This document shows positions 8,073 through 16,718 of a stretch of DNA of 64,000 bases, one piece after another. Source of the DNA: Methylobacterium sp. DB0501 (GTDB lineage: Bacteria; Pseudomonadota; Alphaproteobacteria; Rhizobiales; Beijerinckiaceae). The notes under the pieces are model-generated. The model ran no database searches and was not told the DNA's origin. It saw nothing but the letters and a program-made list of their open reading frames with translations. The stretch is from positions 33,045 through 97,044 of the forward strand of contig NZ_JAAKGV010000027.1 in the NCBI RefSeq assembly GCF_011043735.1. The letters are read 5' to 3'. The position numbers and the translations under genes were made by a program. How positions within the stretch are numbered: the stretch's first letter is position 1; each line of letters opens with the position of its first letter.

Positions 8073-9287
8073 ATGAAACGGATCATCGCATCGACGATCG
8101 CCGGTTTTCTCACGCTGATGGCGCCGGGCACCGGCCGTGCCGAGATCTCCGACGGGGTGGTCAAGGTCGTGGTGCTCAACGACCAGTCCTCCGCCTATAG
8201 CGACACCGCGGGCAAGGGCTCGGCGGTCGCCGCCCAGCTGGCGATCGACGATGCCGGCGGCCGGGCCGGCGGTGCGCCGGTCGTGCTGCTGTCGGCCGAC
8301 CACCAGCAGAAGGTCGATATCGGCGCCGGCCTCGCCCGCCGCATGATCGACGTCGACCATGCCGACGCCTTCTTCGATATCTCGAACTCGGCGGTGTCCT
8401 TCGCGGTCCAGGAGGTGACGCGCGCCGCCCGCAGGGTCGTGGTCCATGTCGGCAGCGGCAATGCCGACCTCGTCGGCAAGGCCTGCTCGCCATCGGCCGC
8501 ACTCTGGCTCTACGATACCTATGCCCTGGCCCGGGGCCTCGCGCACGCACTCTACGACGACACGCACCGGAACTGGTTCCTGCTGACCGCAGACTACGCC
8601 TTCGGCCATGCGATGCAGCGCGACATGACCGCGACCCTGCAGCAGCAGGGCGGCAAGGTGGTGGGCACGGTCCGGCATCCCCTGGGGTTGGCCGATTTCA
8701 GTTCGTTCCTGGTCCAGGCCGGGAGCACCGACATGCAAGTCCTGGCGCTGCTCAATGCCGGGGCCGACACCACCAACGCCATCAAGCAGGCGGCGGAGTT
8801 CGGGGTGATCCGCGAGGGAGTGAAGCTCGCCGTCCCGATCTTCACTCTCGTCAACGTCAAGGCGATCGGCAACGCTCTTGCCCAGGGCACGACCTTCCTG
8901 GCCGGCTACTACTGGGATCACGACGAGCCCGGCCGAGCCTTCGCGAAGCGTTTCGCCGCCAGGCACGGCAAACCGCCGACGCATGCGCAGGCGGCCGTCT
9001 ACAGCGCCGTGCGCCACTACCTCAAGGCCGTCGAGGCCACGGGCGCCGATGACGGCGTGGTCGCCATGGACCGGATGAAGGCGATGCCGGTCGAGGATTT
9101 CATGACGCCGGGCTCCACTTTGCGCCCGGACGGGCGGCTCGAGCGCGACATGCTGCTCGTCGAGGTCAAGGCGCCGAAGGACGTGCGCGGCGAGTGGGAC
9201 CTGATGACCGTGCGCACCACGGTCAAGAGCGCCGACATGCTCCGCCCCCTGGCAGAGAGCGAGTGCCCGCTCGTCCGCAAGCCCTGA
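8073..9287 (+). CDS. ABC transporter substrate-binding protein (type 1 periplasmic fold)
   Basis: A 404-residue periplasmic binding protein of the branched-chain amino acid/amide type (Peripla_BP_6). It has an N-terminal signal peptide (MKRIIASTIAGFLTLMAPG, cleavage after GRA) and the family's opening VKVVVLNDQSSAYSD; NWFLLTADYAFGHAM and GYYWDHDEPGRAFAKRF are characteristic later segments. The ribosome site gaggggcagg precedes the ATG. No permease or ATPase genes are next to it, so it either works with a transporter elsewhere or acts as a sensor. Its position among CoA-ester genes suggests it captures the carboxylate that the cluster degrades. Confidence 0.87.
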   Translation: MKRIIASTIAGFLTLMAPGTGRAEISDGVVKVVVLNDQSSAYSDTAGKGSAVAAQLAIDDAGGRAGGAPVVLLSADHQQKVDIGAGLARRMIDVDHADAFFDISNSAVSFAVQEVTRAARRVVVHVGSGNADLVGKACSPSAALWLYDTYALARGLAHALYDDTHRNWFLLTADYAFGHAMQRDMTATLQQQGGKVVGTVRHPLGLADFSSFLVQAGSTDMQVLALLNAGADTTNAIKQAAEFGVIREGVKLAVPIFTLVNVKAIGNALAQGTTFLAGYYWDHDEPGRAFAKRFAARHGKPPTHAQAAVYSAVRHYLKAVEATGADDGVVAMDRMKAMPVEDFMTPGSTLRPDGRLERDMLLVEVKAPKDVRGEWDLMTVRTTVKSADMLRPLAESECPLVRKP

Positions 9288-9345
9288 GAGAGCGAGAGCC
9301 TGAAGCCTTGCCCGGCCGCCTCCCGCGGCCGCCTGAGGAGTGACA

Positions 9346-10539
9346 ATGCTCAGACGACGCCTCTTCCACCATGAGCACGAGGAGTTCCGCCGCACGGTTC
9401 GCCACTGGGCCGAGGCGGAGGTCTACCCGCATGCGAAGACATTCCGCGAGCAGGGCATGGTGTCCCGCGAGGTCTGGCGCAAGGCCGGCGCGCAAGGGTT
9501 CCTGGCGATGTTCGCCGATCCTCAGCACGGCGGCCTCGGGCTCGACGATTTCCGATTCGACATGGTGCTGACCGAGGAACTCGCGGCGCGCGAGAACGGA
9601 TTGTACATCCCGCTCCACAACCGGATCGTCGCGCCGTACATCCAGCGCTTCGGCACCCCGGCGCAGCGCGACCGGTTCATGCCGGGCATCGTCTCCGGCG
9701 AGACGATCCTCGCCATCGCCATGACGGAGCCGGATGCCGGCTCGGACCTGTCGGGTCTTCGCACCCGGGCGGAGGATCACGGCGACCACTGGCTTCTCAA
9801 CGGCTCGAAGACCTACATCTCCAACGGCATCCTCGCCGGCCTCGTCGTCGTTGCGGCCCGGACCGGCGCCGGCCGGCACGAGATCGGCCTGTTCCTCGTC
9901 GAGGGCGACCGGCCGGGCTTCACGCGCGGCCGGCGGCTGGAGAAGATCGGTCTGAAGTCGCAGGACACCGCCGAGCTGCACTTCACGGACGTGCGCCTGC
10001 CAAAGGAGAACCTGCTCGGCCCTCCTGCGGGCGGCTTCAGGCTGATGATGCGCAACCTCGCCGAGGAACGGCTGGTCGGCGCCGTCCAGTTTCTCGCCCA
10101 CGCGCAGCGGGCCTTCGCCATCACGCTCGACTACGTCAAGGAGCGCCGCGCCTTCGGCCGCCCGATCGGCACCTTCCAGAGCGCGCGCTTCACCCTGGCC
10201 GACCTGCGCACGCGGCTCGACGCCGCGCAAGCCTTCATCGACGCCTGCGCCACCGAACACCTCGAGGGCGCGCTGTCCTCCGAACTCGCGGCCGAGGCCA
10301 AGCTGCTCGCCTCCGAGACGGAGGGGCTCGTCGTCGATGCGTGCGTGCAACTGCATGGCGGCGCCGGCTTCATGGAGGAATACGAGATCGCCCGCATGTA
10401 CACCGCAGCCCGGGTCAGCCGGATCTACGCGGGATCGTCGGAGATCATGAAGGAAATCATCGGACGCGGGCTCGGCCTCGACGACAGGCCGACGCGCCGT
10501 GCCGCGCAGGGGCAAAGGGAGGGGGATGACCGCGCATGA
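9346..10539 (+). CDS. Acyl-CoA dehydrogenase
   Basis: A 397-residue FAD acyl-CoA dehydrogenase. The middle-domain signature AMTEPDAGSDLSG, the RRAFGRPIGTFQS segment, QLHGGAGFMEEYE and the C-terminal RIYAGSSEIMKEII are all present. The ATG at 9346 is preferred to the GTG 6 bp upstream because GAGGAG lies just ahead of it. It overlaps the ligase gene by 4 bp. At the position of the catalytic Glu in short/medium-chain enzymes it has YAGSSEI, as in the long-chain/isovaleryl-type enzymes where the base sits elsewhere. Confidence 0.9.
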   Translation: MLRRRLFHHEHEEFRRTVRHWAEAEVYPHAKTFREQGMVSREVWRKAGAQGFLAMFADPQHGGLGLDDFRFDMVLTEELAARENGLYIPLHNRIVAPYIQRFGTPAQRDRFMPGIVSGETILAIAMTEPDAGSDLSGLRTRAEDHGDHWLLNGSKTYISNGILAGLVVVAARTGAGRHEIGLFLVEGDRPGFTRGRRLEKIGLKSQDTAELHFTDVRLPKENLLGPPAGGFRLMMRNLAEERLVGAVQFLAHAQRAFAITLDYVKERRAFGRPIGTFQSARFTLADLRTRLDAAQAFIDACATEHLEGALSSELAAEAKLLASETEGLVVDACVQLHGGAGFMEEYEIARMYTAARVSRIYAGSSEIMKEIIGRGLGLDDRPTRRAAQGQREGDDRA

Positions 10540-12077
10540 AGCACCCATCGCACTTCGCCAAGGTCACGCCCGACAAGGTCGCCTACCGCATGGCGCGCTC
10601 GGGTGAGGTGATGACCTACGCCGAGCTCGACGCCCGGTCGAACCGCAACGCCCACGCCCTGCGGTCCCTCGGCATCGGCCAAGGCGGCAACGTCGCTCTC
10701 CTGTTCGAGAACCGACTCGACTTCCTCGCCCTGGCTTGGGCCTGCCAGCGCAGCGGCATCTTCTACACCGCAGTCAATACCCACCTGACCCCGGCGGAGA
10801 TCGCCTACATCGTCGGCGACTGCGAGGCGACGGTCGCGATCGTCTCGGACACGTACGCCTCCGGCTTGGATCAGCTCACCGCCGCTTGCCCCCAGGCCCG
10901 CGTCTTCGTCTCCGGCGGGGATGCCCCGCCGGCTTGCGACTGGAACGCCCTGGCCAATGCCCAGCCGGCAACCCCGGTCGCCGACGAGGCGGCTGGAGCA
11001 GACCTCCTGTATTCCTCGGGCACGACCGGACGGCCGAAAGGCATCGTCCGCCGCTTCGCGCACCAGCCCATCGACACCGTGATCCCGGCGCTGATGACGA
11101 GCCTGTGCGAGACGATCGGGCAGATGGGTCCCGATACGGTGCTGATCTCCCCCGCCCCGCTCTACCACGCCGCGCCGCTGCGCTTCACCATGATGGCGGC
11201 GATGCTCGGCGGCACCGCCCTGATCACGGAAAAATTCGACGCCGAGGAGGTGCTACGGCTCATCGAGACCTGGGGCGCCACCCACGGTCAGTTCGTGCCG
11301 ACGCATTTCGTGCGCATGCTCAAGCTTCCCGAGGCGACGCGCCTTCGCTATCGGCACGACAGCCTGCGCGTCGTCTACCATGCCGCGGCCCCCTGCCCGC
11401 GTGACGTGAAAGCTGCGATGATCGATTGGTGGGGGCCAATCTTGATGGAGTACTACGCCAGCTCCGAAGCGAACGGGGTCACGCTCAGTTCCTCGCACGA
11501 ATGGCAGCGGTTTCCCGGAACGGTCGGACGCTCCCTGACCGGACCGATCGTCATCGCGGATGAGGACGGCAAAGAACTGCCCCCCGGCGAGATCGGCGCC
11601 GTCTATTTCGATAGCGGCGTGCAGTTCGAGTATCGCAACGACCCGGAGAAGACTGCCGCCGCCTACCTCCGATCTGGCTGTGCGACCTTTGGAGATATTG
11701 GATATGTTAATGAAGAAGGATTTCTCTTTCTAGCCGACCGCAAGGCATACATGATCATTTCTGGAGGAGTGAACATTTACCCGCAGGAGATTGAAGATCT
11801 TCTCTTCTCGCATCCCGAGGTTGAGGATGTGGCCGTTTTCGGGGTGCCGAACGAGGAGATGGGCGAGGAGGTCAAGGCCGTGGTCCAGCTCCGTCAAGGG
11901 ATCGATGGCACGCCGGAGAAGGCGCGGGAGATCATTGCCTGGTGCCGTGCGCGCCTTTCACACTTCAAGGTGCCCCGCAGCGTCGACTTCCGTAGCGAAT
12001 TGCCGCGCACCCCGACGGGGAAGCTTATCAAGCGCCTCCTGCGCGATGAGTATTGGCCTCATAACTCCTCGACATAA
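10536..12077 (+). CDS. Acyl-CoA synthetase (AMP-forming)
   Basis: A 513-residue ANL-superfamily ligase that activates a carboxylic acid to its CoA ester. The P-loop-like motif LLYSSGTTGRPKG, the adenylation motif YYASSEANG, the hinge region DRKAYMIISGGVNIYP and the C-terminal catalytic lysine in RTPTGKLIKRLL are present. It is the likely entry step for the cluster. A patch from about 11690 to 11840 is distinctly AT-rich compared with the rest of the gene (for example ggatatgttaatgaagaagg) but stays in frame and conserves the hinge motif. Confidence 0.92.
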   Translation: MKHPSHFAKVTPDKVAYRMARSGEVMTYAELDARSNRNAHALRSLGIGQGGNVALLFENRLDFLALAWACQRSGIFYTAVNTHLTPAEIAYIVGDCEATVAIVSDTYASGLDQLTAACPQARVFVSGGDAPPACDWNALANAQPATPVADEAAGADLLYSSGTTGRPKGIVRRFAHQPIDTVIPALMTSLCETIGQMGPDTVLISPAPLYHAAPLRFTMMAAMLGGTALITEKFDAEEVLRLIETWGATHGQFVPTHFVRMLKLPEATRLRYRHDSLRVVYHAAAPCPRDVKAAMIDWWGPILMEYYASSEANGVTLSSSHEWQRFPGTVGRSLTGPIVIADEDGKELPPGEIGAVYFDSGVQFEYRNDPEKTAAAYLRSGCATFGDIGYVNEEGFLFLADRKAYMIISGGVNIYPQEIEDLLFSHPEVEDVAVFGVPNEEMGEEVKAVVQLRQGIDGTPEKAREIIAWCRARLSHFKVPRSVDFRSELPRTPTGKLIKRLLRDEYWPHNSST

Positions 12078-12100
12078 TCCTCAATGCAGGCATCGCCGGG

Positions 12101-12149
12101 CGGTCGGCGGTCGGCGGTCGGCGGTCGGCGGTCGGCGGTCGGCGGTCGC
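12101..12149. repeat. 7-bp tandem repeat, seven units
   Basis: Six exact copies of cggtcgg followed by cggtcgc. It lies between the ligase stop and the truncated cobQ remnant, so it may mark the deletion junction. Such short tandem arrays are prone to slippage. Confidence 0.9.
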
Positions 12150-12254
12150 TGCGCCGGGCCGGGCATTCGACGGATTTTCGTGCCAGCGAAGGAGCGAGCG
12201 GATCTGCGCGCCGCCATCATCGCCGTCTACAAGAAACGGGCAGACGATTTCCAC

Positions 12255-12347
12255 CGCTGCCGGCACCGCGAAGACCCTGCACAAGCCGGCCACCAACACC
12301 GTCTTGCCGACGTCGGAGCCGGTCCCCTGGAGCATCAGGACGGGCAC
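12255..12347 (-). pseudogene. cobQ: cobQ (cobyric acid synthase) N-terminal remnant
   Basis: About 30 codons on the reverse strand read VPVLMLQGTGSDVGKTVLVA and then GLCRVF. The GTGSDVGK(T/S) phosphate loop at the extreme N-terminus is diagnostic of CobQ amidotransferases; BioD has GTDTGVGKT instead. After about 30 residues the similarity stops and no glutamine amidotransferase part exists (the intact enzyme is about 480-500 residues). The GTG start is 5 bp past the stop of the preceding reverse-strand gene, suggesting a former operon. It lies upstream of the cobalamin riboswitch, so this may once have been a longer B12 locus. Confidence 0.6.
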
Positions 12348-12351
12348 GGAT

Positions 12352-13294
12352 TTAGGCCAGCAGGGATTCGTGGAGATCGTAGGCGGTCGCGGCGATCCGC
12401 CCTCCGCTGGCGCAGAGCGCCGAGCCGAGGGCAGCCGAGCCCATACGCTCGTAGCCGCCGACCACGAGCGTGCCGTCCGCCTCCACACGCCCCATCCAGA
12501 GCGCCCCTTCCTCGGTGGAGCGGAGGAACCACGTCGGTTGACCCGCGCGGGCCGCGAGGACGACGTCGAAGTTGAACACCTGCGGCAGGCTCGGATCGAT
12601 GCGCAAGGTCGCCTTGTCCGTGAGCGTCACGCTCCAGTCTCGTGACGCGATCCTGTAACGCCAGAGGTTGGCGTCCGCCGCCCCGACGGCGCAGTTGACC
12701 ACGAGGAGCCGGTCGCCGAGGGGCACGGCCGCCACGCCCCGGACGTTGTGCAGATTCCAGGGATTGACGGGCTTTGGGGCGCGGACGTCGACGGTCTGGG
12801 CAAGGGTCCATCGTGACCTCGTCACCCTGTCGCCAGACGCTGGCGAACCCGCCGGCATGACCGACGGCGAGGCCGGGCGCGCCGTGCGAGACGACGGTGG
12901 CCGCGCTGTTGGCGACGCCGAGGCGCGCATCGTAGGCGAGGGCCGCCGCGACGGCGAGATCGCTCCAGTCGCCCGTGGCCGAGGACCAGATCAAAAGGCT
13001 GCCTTCGTCGTTGGAGCTCATGAACACGCCCGGCCCCAGCGGCACGATCGCCTGGATGCCTTCCTGCGCCGGACTGTTCACGGCCTTGGCGACCACCGGC
13101 CCCTGACTCGGCGAGTCGGTGAAGGCGAACGGCGACAGGGTGCCGTCCCATCGTCCGACCGCATAGTGCCGCTCGTCGACGAAGGCGGCTTCCTGCGCCA
13201 TGGAGTAGGTCGTACCGGCGGGCGTCAGGGGGATCGCGGACGCCGCGACGGTCCCGAGTGCGGTCGCCGAGCCGAGGGGCATGGGCGAGGTCAT
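12352..13294 (-). pseudogene. Frameshifted gene of unknown function, propeller-like
   Basis: Two reverse-strand frames join into one protein of about 314 residues. The first reads from 13294 to about 12806 (QEAAFVDERHYAVGRWDGTL ... VWRQGDEVTM) and the second from there to 12352 (LAQTVDVRAPKPVNPWNLHN ... AYDLHESLLA). Removing one base from the GGG run at 12804-12806 restores a continuous frame. The text has repeated W/G-rich strands (GRWDGTL, GSLLIWSSATGDW, GGFASVWRQGD, GALWMGRVEADGTLVVGGY), suggesting a beta-propeller, but I do not recognise a family. A sequencing error at the G run cannot be excluded. Confidence 0.6.
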
Positions 13295-13506
13295 CGATCC
13301 CTGGCTCCTCGGCCTCGAGTCGATGTCAACGTAGCGTCGAACCTGCCCCGTGTGGAATGAATCTCCCGGAGAGGCGTCGTGGCGGCATTTAAAATGTCAC
13401 CTTTTGCTTCGAATTTTTGAGAGGATGGACCAGGAGGATCGTCTCTGGGCATCTCCAAGCGGCAGCCGCCCGACGGTTCGACAGTGGGCTGTGCAGGATG
13501 AGCCAA

Positions 13507-13542
13507 GAGAATTGACGGCCCATGGAGAATTGACAGCCCATG
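13507..13542. repeat. 18-bp direct repeat, two copies
   Basis: gagaattgacggcccatg is followed immediately by gagaattgacagcccatg (one mismatch), about 25 bp before the riboswitch. The ttgac cores could contribute to the promoter of the B12 operon; that is inference. No gene is seen in 13295-13565. Confidence 0.6.
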
Positions 13543-13565
13543 GCTGCGCGAATAGCTAAGCCGCG

Positions 13566-13740
13566 ACGGTTCCCCTCGGGGATCAAAAGGGAACGCGGTG
13601 AGGGTACGAGCCCGATGCCGCGGCTGCCCCCGCAACTGTGAGCGGCGAGCCTTCCGCCACCATGTCACTGGGCCGCTTCGCCCGGGAAGACGGTGAGAAG
13701 GCCGTGACCCGCGAGCCAGGAGACCTGCCGTCAGTCGTGG
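13566..13740 (+). ncRNA. Cobalamin (AdoCbl) riboswitch
   Basis: All conserved parts of the cobalamin riboswitch are present in order: a 5' stem (ggttcccctcgggg ... gggaacgcggtg), the core gccgcggctgcccccgcaac, the cactggg block, the gggaagacgg segment, and the B12 box agccaggagacctgcc at 13714-13729. It lies upstream of the btuB-like receptor in the same direction. Such elements repress outer-membrane B12 receptor expression when intracellular cobalamin is plentiful, either through the ribosome binding site or by termination. No clear rho-independent terminator follows, so translational control is more likely. Confidence 0.95.
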
Positions 13741-13859
13741 TCACACGCGAAACGCGCCGGGCGGGGTGTCCTGGCGGGTGTCGAGGCGCTGCCCTGTGAG
13801 GCGGCCGCCGAGGCCTCGTTCGCGGTGACGTGCCACTGCCGTCGCCCGAGGCCAAGCCC

Positions 13860-15824
13860 GTGTTCCGTCTCGTCTCTCCCGCCCTTCGGCGTGCGCTCGC
13901 GCTGTCCTGCGCGGCCCCCGGTCTCCTCTGCGTGCCCGCTCTCGCGCAGCAGGTCGCCGCTCCCTTCGCCGATGCCCCACCTGCGCGTGACGGGACGATC
14001 GCGCTCTCCGAGATCACCGTCTCGGCCACCGGCGTCCCGACGCCGATCGCCACCACGGGGTCGAGCGTCACCGTGCTCACCTCGGACGTGCTTCAGGCCC
14101 AGCAGGTCCGCACGGCGCCGGATGCCCTGCGGCAGGTGCCGGGCCTCACCGTCGTCCAGACCGGCGGCGCGGGCGGCCAGACCTCGGTGTTCATCCGCGG
14201 CACCAACTCCAACCACGTCAAGGTCCTGATCGACGGCATCGACGTCAACGACCCCTCGACGCCCAACCGCTCCTTCGACTTCAGCCAGCTTCAGACCGAG
14301 GACCTCTCCCGCCTCGAGGTGCTGCGTGGGCCGCAGAGCGGCCTCTACGGCGCCGACGCCATCGGCGGCGTCATCTCCTTCGTGACCAGGCGCGGTGAGG
14401 GGCCGCCGAAGGTCACCGCCTTTGCCGAGGGCGGGTCGTACGGCACCTTCAACCAGGGCGGCCGGCTGTCGGGCGCGTCGGGCATCTTCGACTACTCGTT
14501 CTCCGTGCAGCACCTGCGCCAGGCCGCCCTGCCGGTCACGCCGTCCGAACTCCTGCCGCCCGGGGTGCCGCTGCGCACCGCCTTCACCGACCTCAAGACG
14601 GTCTCGACCCGGCTCGGCGCGCAGCTCACCGATACCTTCCGCCTGAACACCGTCTTGCGCTTCTCTGACAGCGCCTATCTCGAACAGGCCGATGGCGGCT
14701 TTCCCTACCGGCCGACGCCCTATCGCAACCTCAACGACCAGCAGCAGCTCCTGATGCGCGGCGAGGCCGAATGGACGCCGCTGCCGGGCTTCCACAACGT
14801 GTTCGGGGCCAACTACGCCAAGTTCGACCGTCTGTTCGCCGGTCCCCTCGACCCGCTCGCGCCGCCGACGCCCTCGACCTATCTCGGCGAGCGCACCCGC
14901 TTCGACTATCGCGGCGACGTCCAGCTTAGCCCCGGCCACCTGCTGCTGTTCGGAGCCCAGCGCGAGGACGAGCGCTTCCAGGCGACCGGCATCGACAGGT
15001 CGAACGGCAATACCGGCGGCTTCGCCGAGCTGCAATCGGCGATCACCGACCGCGTCTTCCTGGTCGCCAATCTCCGTCACGACGCGAACGACCAGTTCGG
15101 CGGCGCGACCACCTTCCGGATCGCACCGAGCTACACTCTGCCCTACACGGAGACACGCCTGAAGGGCAGCGTCGGCACCGGCTTCAAGCCGCCGACCCTG
15201 AGCCAGCTCTACCAGGACTATCCGGACTTCCGCTCCTTCGGGAACCCGGCCTTGCGGCCCGAGGAGAGCTTCGGGTTCGACGGCGGCTTCGAGCAGCCCC
15301 TCGGCGAGAGGGTGCTCGTCGGCGCGACCTACTTCGAGACCGATTTCCGCAACCTGATCCAGACCGCCTACTTCCCGACCTTCTCGACCAGCGTGAATGT
15401 CGGCCGCGCCGTGGCCTACGGGGCGGAGAGCTTTGTCTCGGTCAAGCTCACCGACACCCTGAGCGGACGGGTCGACTACACCAACACCGTCACCAAGGAC
15501 GAGATCGCCCACCAGGAGCTGCTGCGCCGGCCCCGGCACAAGGTCAGCGCCACCGCGATCTGGAACCCGATGCCGCAACTCACGCTCACCGGCACGCTGG
15601 TGGCGATCGGCGCGTTCGTCGACGGCAACCGTGACTTCTCGGTTCCGCGGCTGAAGAACCCCGGCTTCACCCTGGTCAACCTCTCGGCCAATTACGCCTA
15701 CTCGGACAACCTGACGCTGTTTGCCCGCATCGATAACCTGTTCGACCAGCGCTATCAGAACCCGACCGGCTTCCTCGGCGCGGGTCTCGCCGTCTATGGC
15801 GGCGTGCGCGTGACCTCGTTCTAG
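13860..15824 (+). CDS. btuB: TonB-dependent cobalamin receptor, BtuB-like
   Basis: Outer-membrane receptor of about 654 residues. A signal peptide (LVSPALRRALALSCAAPGL ... ALAQQ) is followed by a TonB-box-like ALSEITVSATG, then the plug domain (DALRQVPGLTVVQTGGAGG; VFIRGTNSNHVKVLIDGID; EVLRGPQSGLYGADAIGGVI). The beta-barrel ends in NLFDQRYQNP and a terminal Phe, as expected for outer-membrane proteins. The GTG at 13860 is chosen because cgagg sits about 8 bp before it and it opens directly into the signal peptide; an in-frame GTG at 13830 is the alternative. The upstream riboswitch and downstream btuFCD identify the substrate as cobalamin. Confidence 0.9.
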   Translation: MFRLVSPALRRALALSCAAPGLLCVPALAQQVAAPFADAPPARDGTIALSEITVSATGVPTPIATTGSSVTVLTSDVLQAQQVRTAPDALRQVPGLTVVQTGGAGGQTSVFIRGTNSNHVKVLIDGIDVNDPSTPNRSFDFSQLQTEDLSRLEVLRGPQSGLYGADAIGGVISFVTRRGEGPPKVTAFAEGGSYGTFNQGGRLSGASGIFDYSFSVQHLRQAALPVTPSELLPPGVPLRTAFTDLKTVSTRLGAQLTDTFRLNTVLRFSDSAYLEQADGGFPYRPTPYRNLNDQQQLLMRGEAEWTPLPGFHNVFGANYAKFDRLFAGPLDPLAPPTPSTYLGERTRFDYRGDVQLSPGHLLLFGAQREDERFQATGIDRSNGNTGGFAELQSAITDRVFLVANLRHDANDQFGGATTFRIAPSYTLPYTETRLKGSVGTGFKPPTLSQLYQDYPDFRSFGNPALRPEESFGFDGGFEQPLGERVLVGATYFETDFRNLIQTAYFPTFSTSVNVGRAVAYGAESFVSVKLTDTLSGRVDYTNTVTKDEIAHQELLRRPRHKVSATAIWNPMPQLTLTGTLVAIGAFVDGNRDFSVPRLKNPGFTLVNLSANYAYSDNLTLFARIDNLFDQRYQNPTGFLGAGLAVYGGVRVTSF

Positions 15825-15836
15825 AGACGGGCGCGA

Positions 15837-16718
15837 ATGCGGGCCTTGAGCCTTCTCGGCCTCGTGGGCGGTCTGGCGGCCTACATGGCATCCGGCCTAG
15901 CATCGGCAGGGGAGACCCCTGCCGGGCCGGGCTGGCCGTCGCGCATCGTTTCGCTGAACCTGTGCGCGGACGAGCTCGTGCTGCGCCTCGCCGACCGGGC
16001 GCAGGTCGCGGCGGTGACCACCCTCGCCGGCGATCCGCGCGGCTCGACCGTGGCCACCGAGGCGACCGGCGTGCCGGTCACACGGGGCCTCGCGGAGGAG
16101 ATCGTCGCGCTGAAGCCCGACCTCGTCATCGCCGGGGCCTTCACCACCCGCACCACGGTCGGGCTCCTCAAGCGGATCGGCTTCCCGCCGCTCGAACTGG
16201 GCGTGCCTGCCGACTTCGACGGCGTGCGGGCCCAGATCCGCCAGGTCGCGGCGGCCGTCGGGCATCCGGAGCGCGGGGAAGCCATGGTGGCGGAGCTCGA
16301 TGCCACCCTCTCGCAGATCGTGCCGGCGTCTCGCTCCTTGCGCGTTATGGTCCTACGCCCGAACGCCTTCACGGTCTCGCCCGGGAGCCTCGGCGACGCG
16401 ATCATCCGGGCGGCGGGCCTCGTCAACGTCGCCGCCGAGATCGGCCGGGACCGCACCGGCTCGGTGCCGCTCGAGGCCGCTGCCCTGGCCGACGCCGATC
16501 TCGTCGTGCTCGATGCGGGCGAGGCGGGCACGCCGTCCTTCGCCGACGCCCTGCTGCATCACCCGATCCTCGAGCGAATTCGTGCGCAAGGGCGCACGGT
16601 TCCAATCCCCAACCGCCTCTGGACCTGTCCCGGGCCGCAGGTCGCCGAGGTCGCCGCCCGGCTGGCGGCGGCGGCGAGGGAACGCGCGCCCATGAGCGCC
16701 CCGATGAAGGCCCCATGA
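15837..16718 (+). CDS. btuF: Cobalamin-binding periplasmic protein, BtuF-like
   Basis: A 293-residue class III periplasmic binding protein. The signal peptide (MRALSLLGLVGGLAAYMASG) is followed by RIVSLNLCADELVLRLAD and ALKPDLVIAGAFTT, the typical BtuF/FepB opening, and it ends with VPIPNRLWTCPGPQ. It should deliver cobalamin from the receptor to the inner-membrane ABC transporter. It begins 12 bp after btuB and overlaps btuC by 4 bp. Confidence 0.88.
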   Translation: MRALSLLGLVGGLAAYMASGLASAGETPAGPGWPSRIVSLNLCADELVLRLADRAQVAAVTTLAGDPRGSTVATEATGVPVTRGLAEEIVALKPDLVIAGAFTTRTTVGLLKRIGFPPLELGVPADFDGVRAQIRQVAAAVGHPERGEAMVAELDATLSQIVPASRSLRVMVLRPNAFTVSPGSLGDAIIRAAGLVNVAAEIGRDRTGSVPLEAAALADADLVVLDAGEAGTPSFADALLHHPILERIRAQGRTVPIPNRLWTCPGPQVAEVAARLAAAARERAPMSAPMKAP

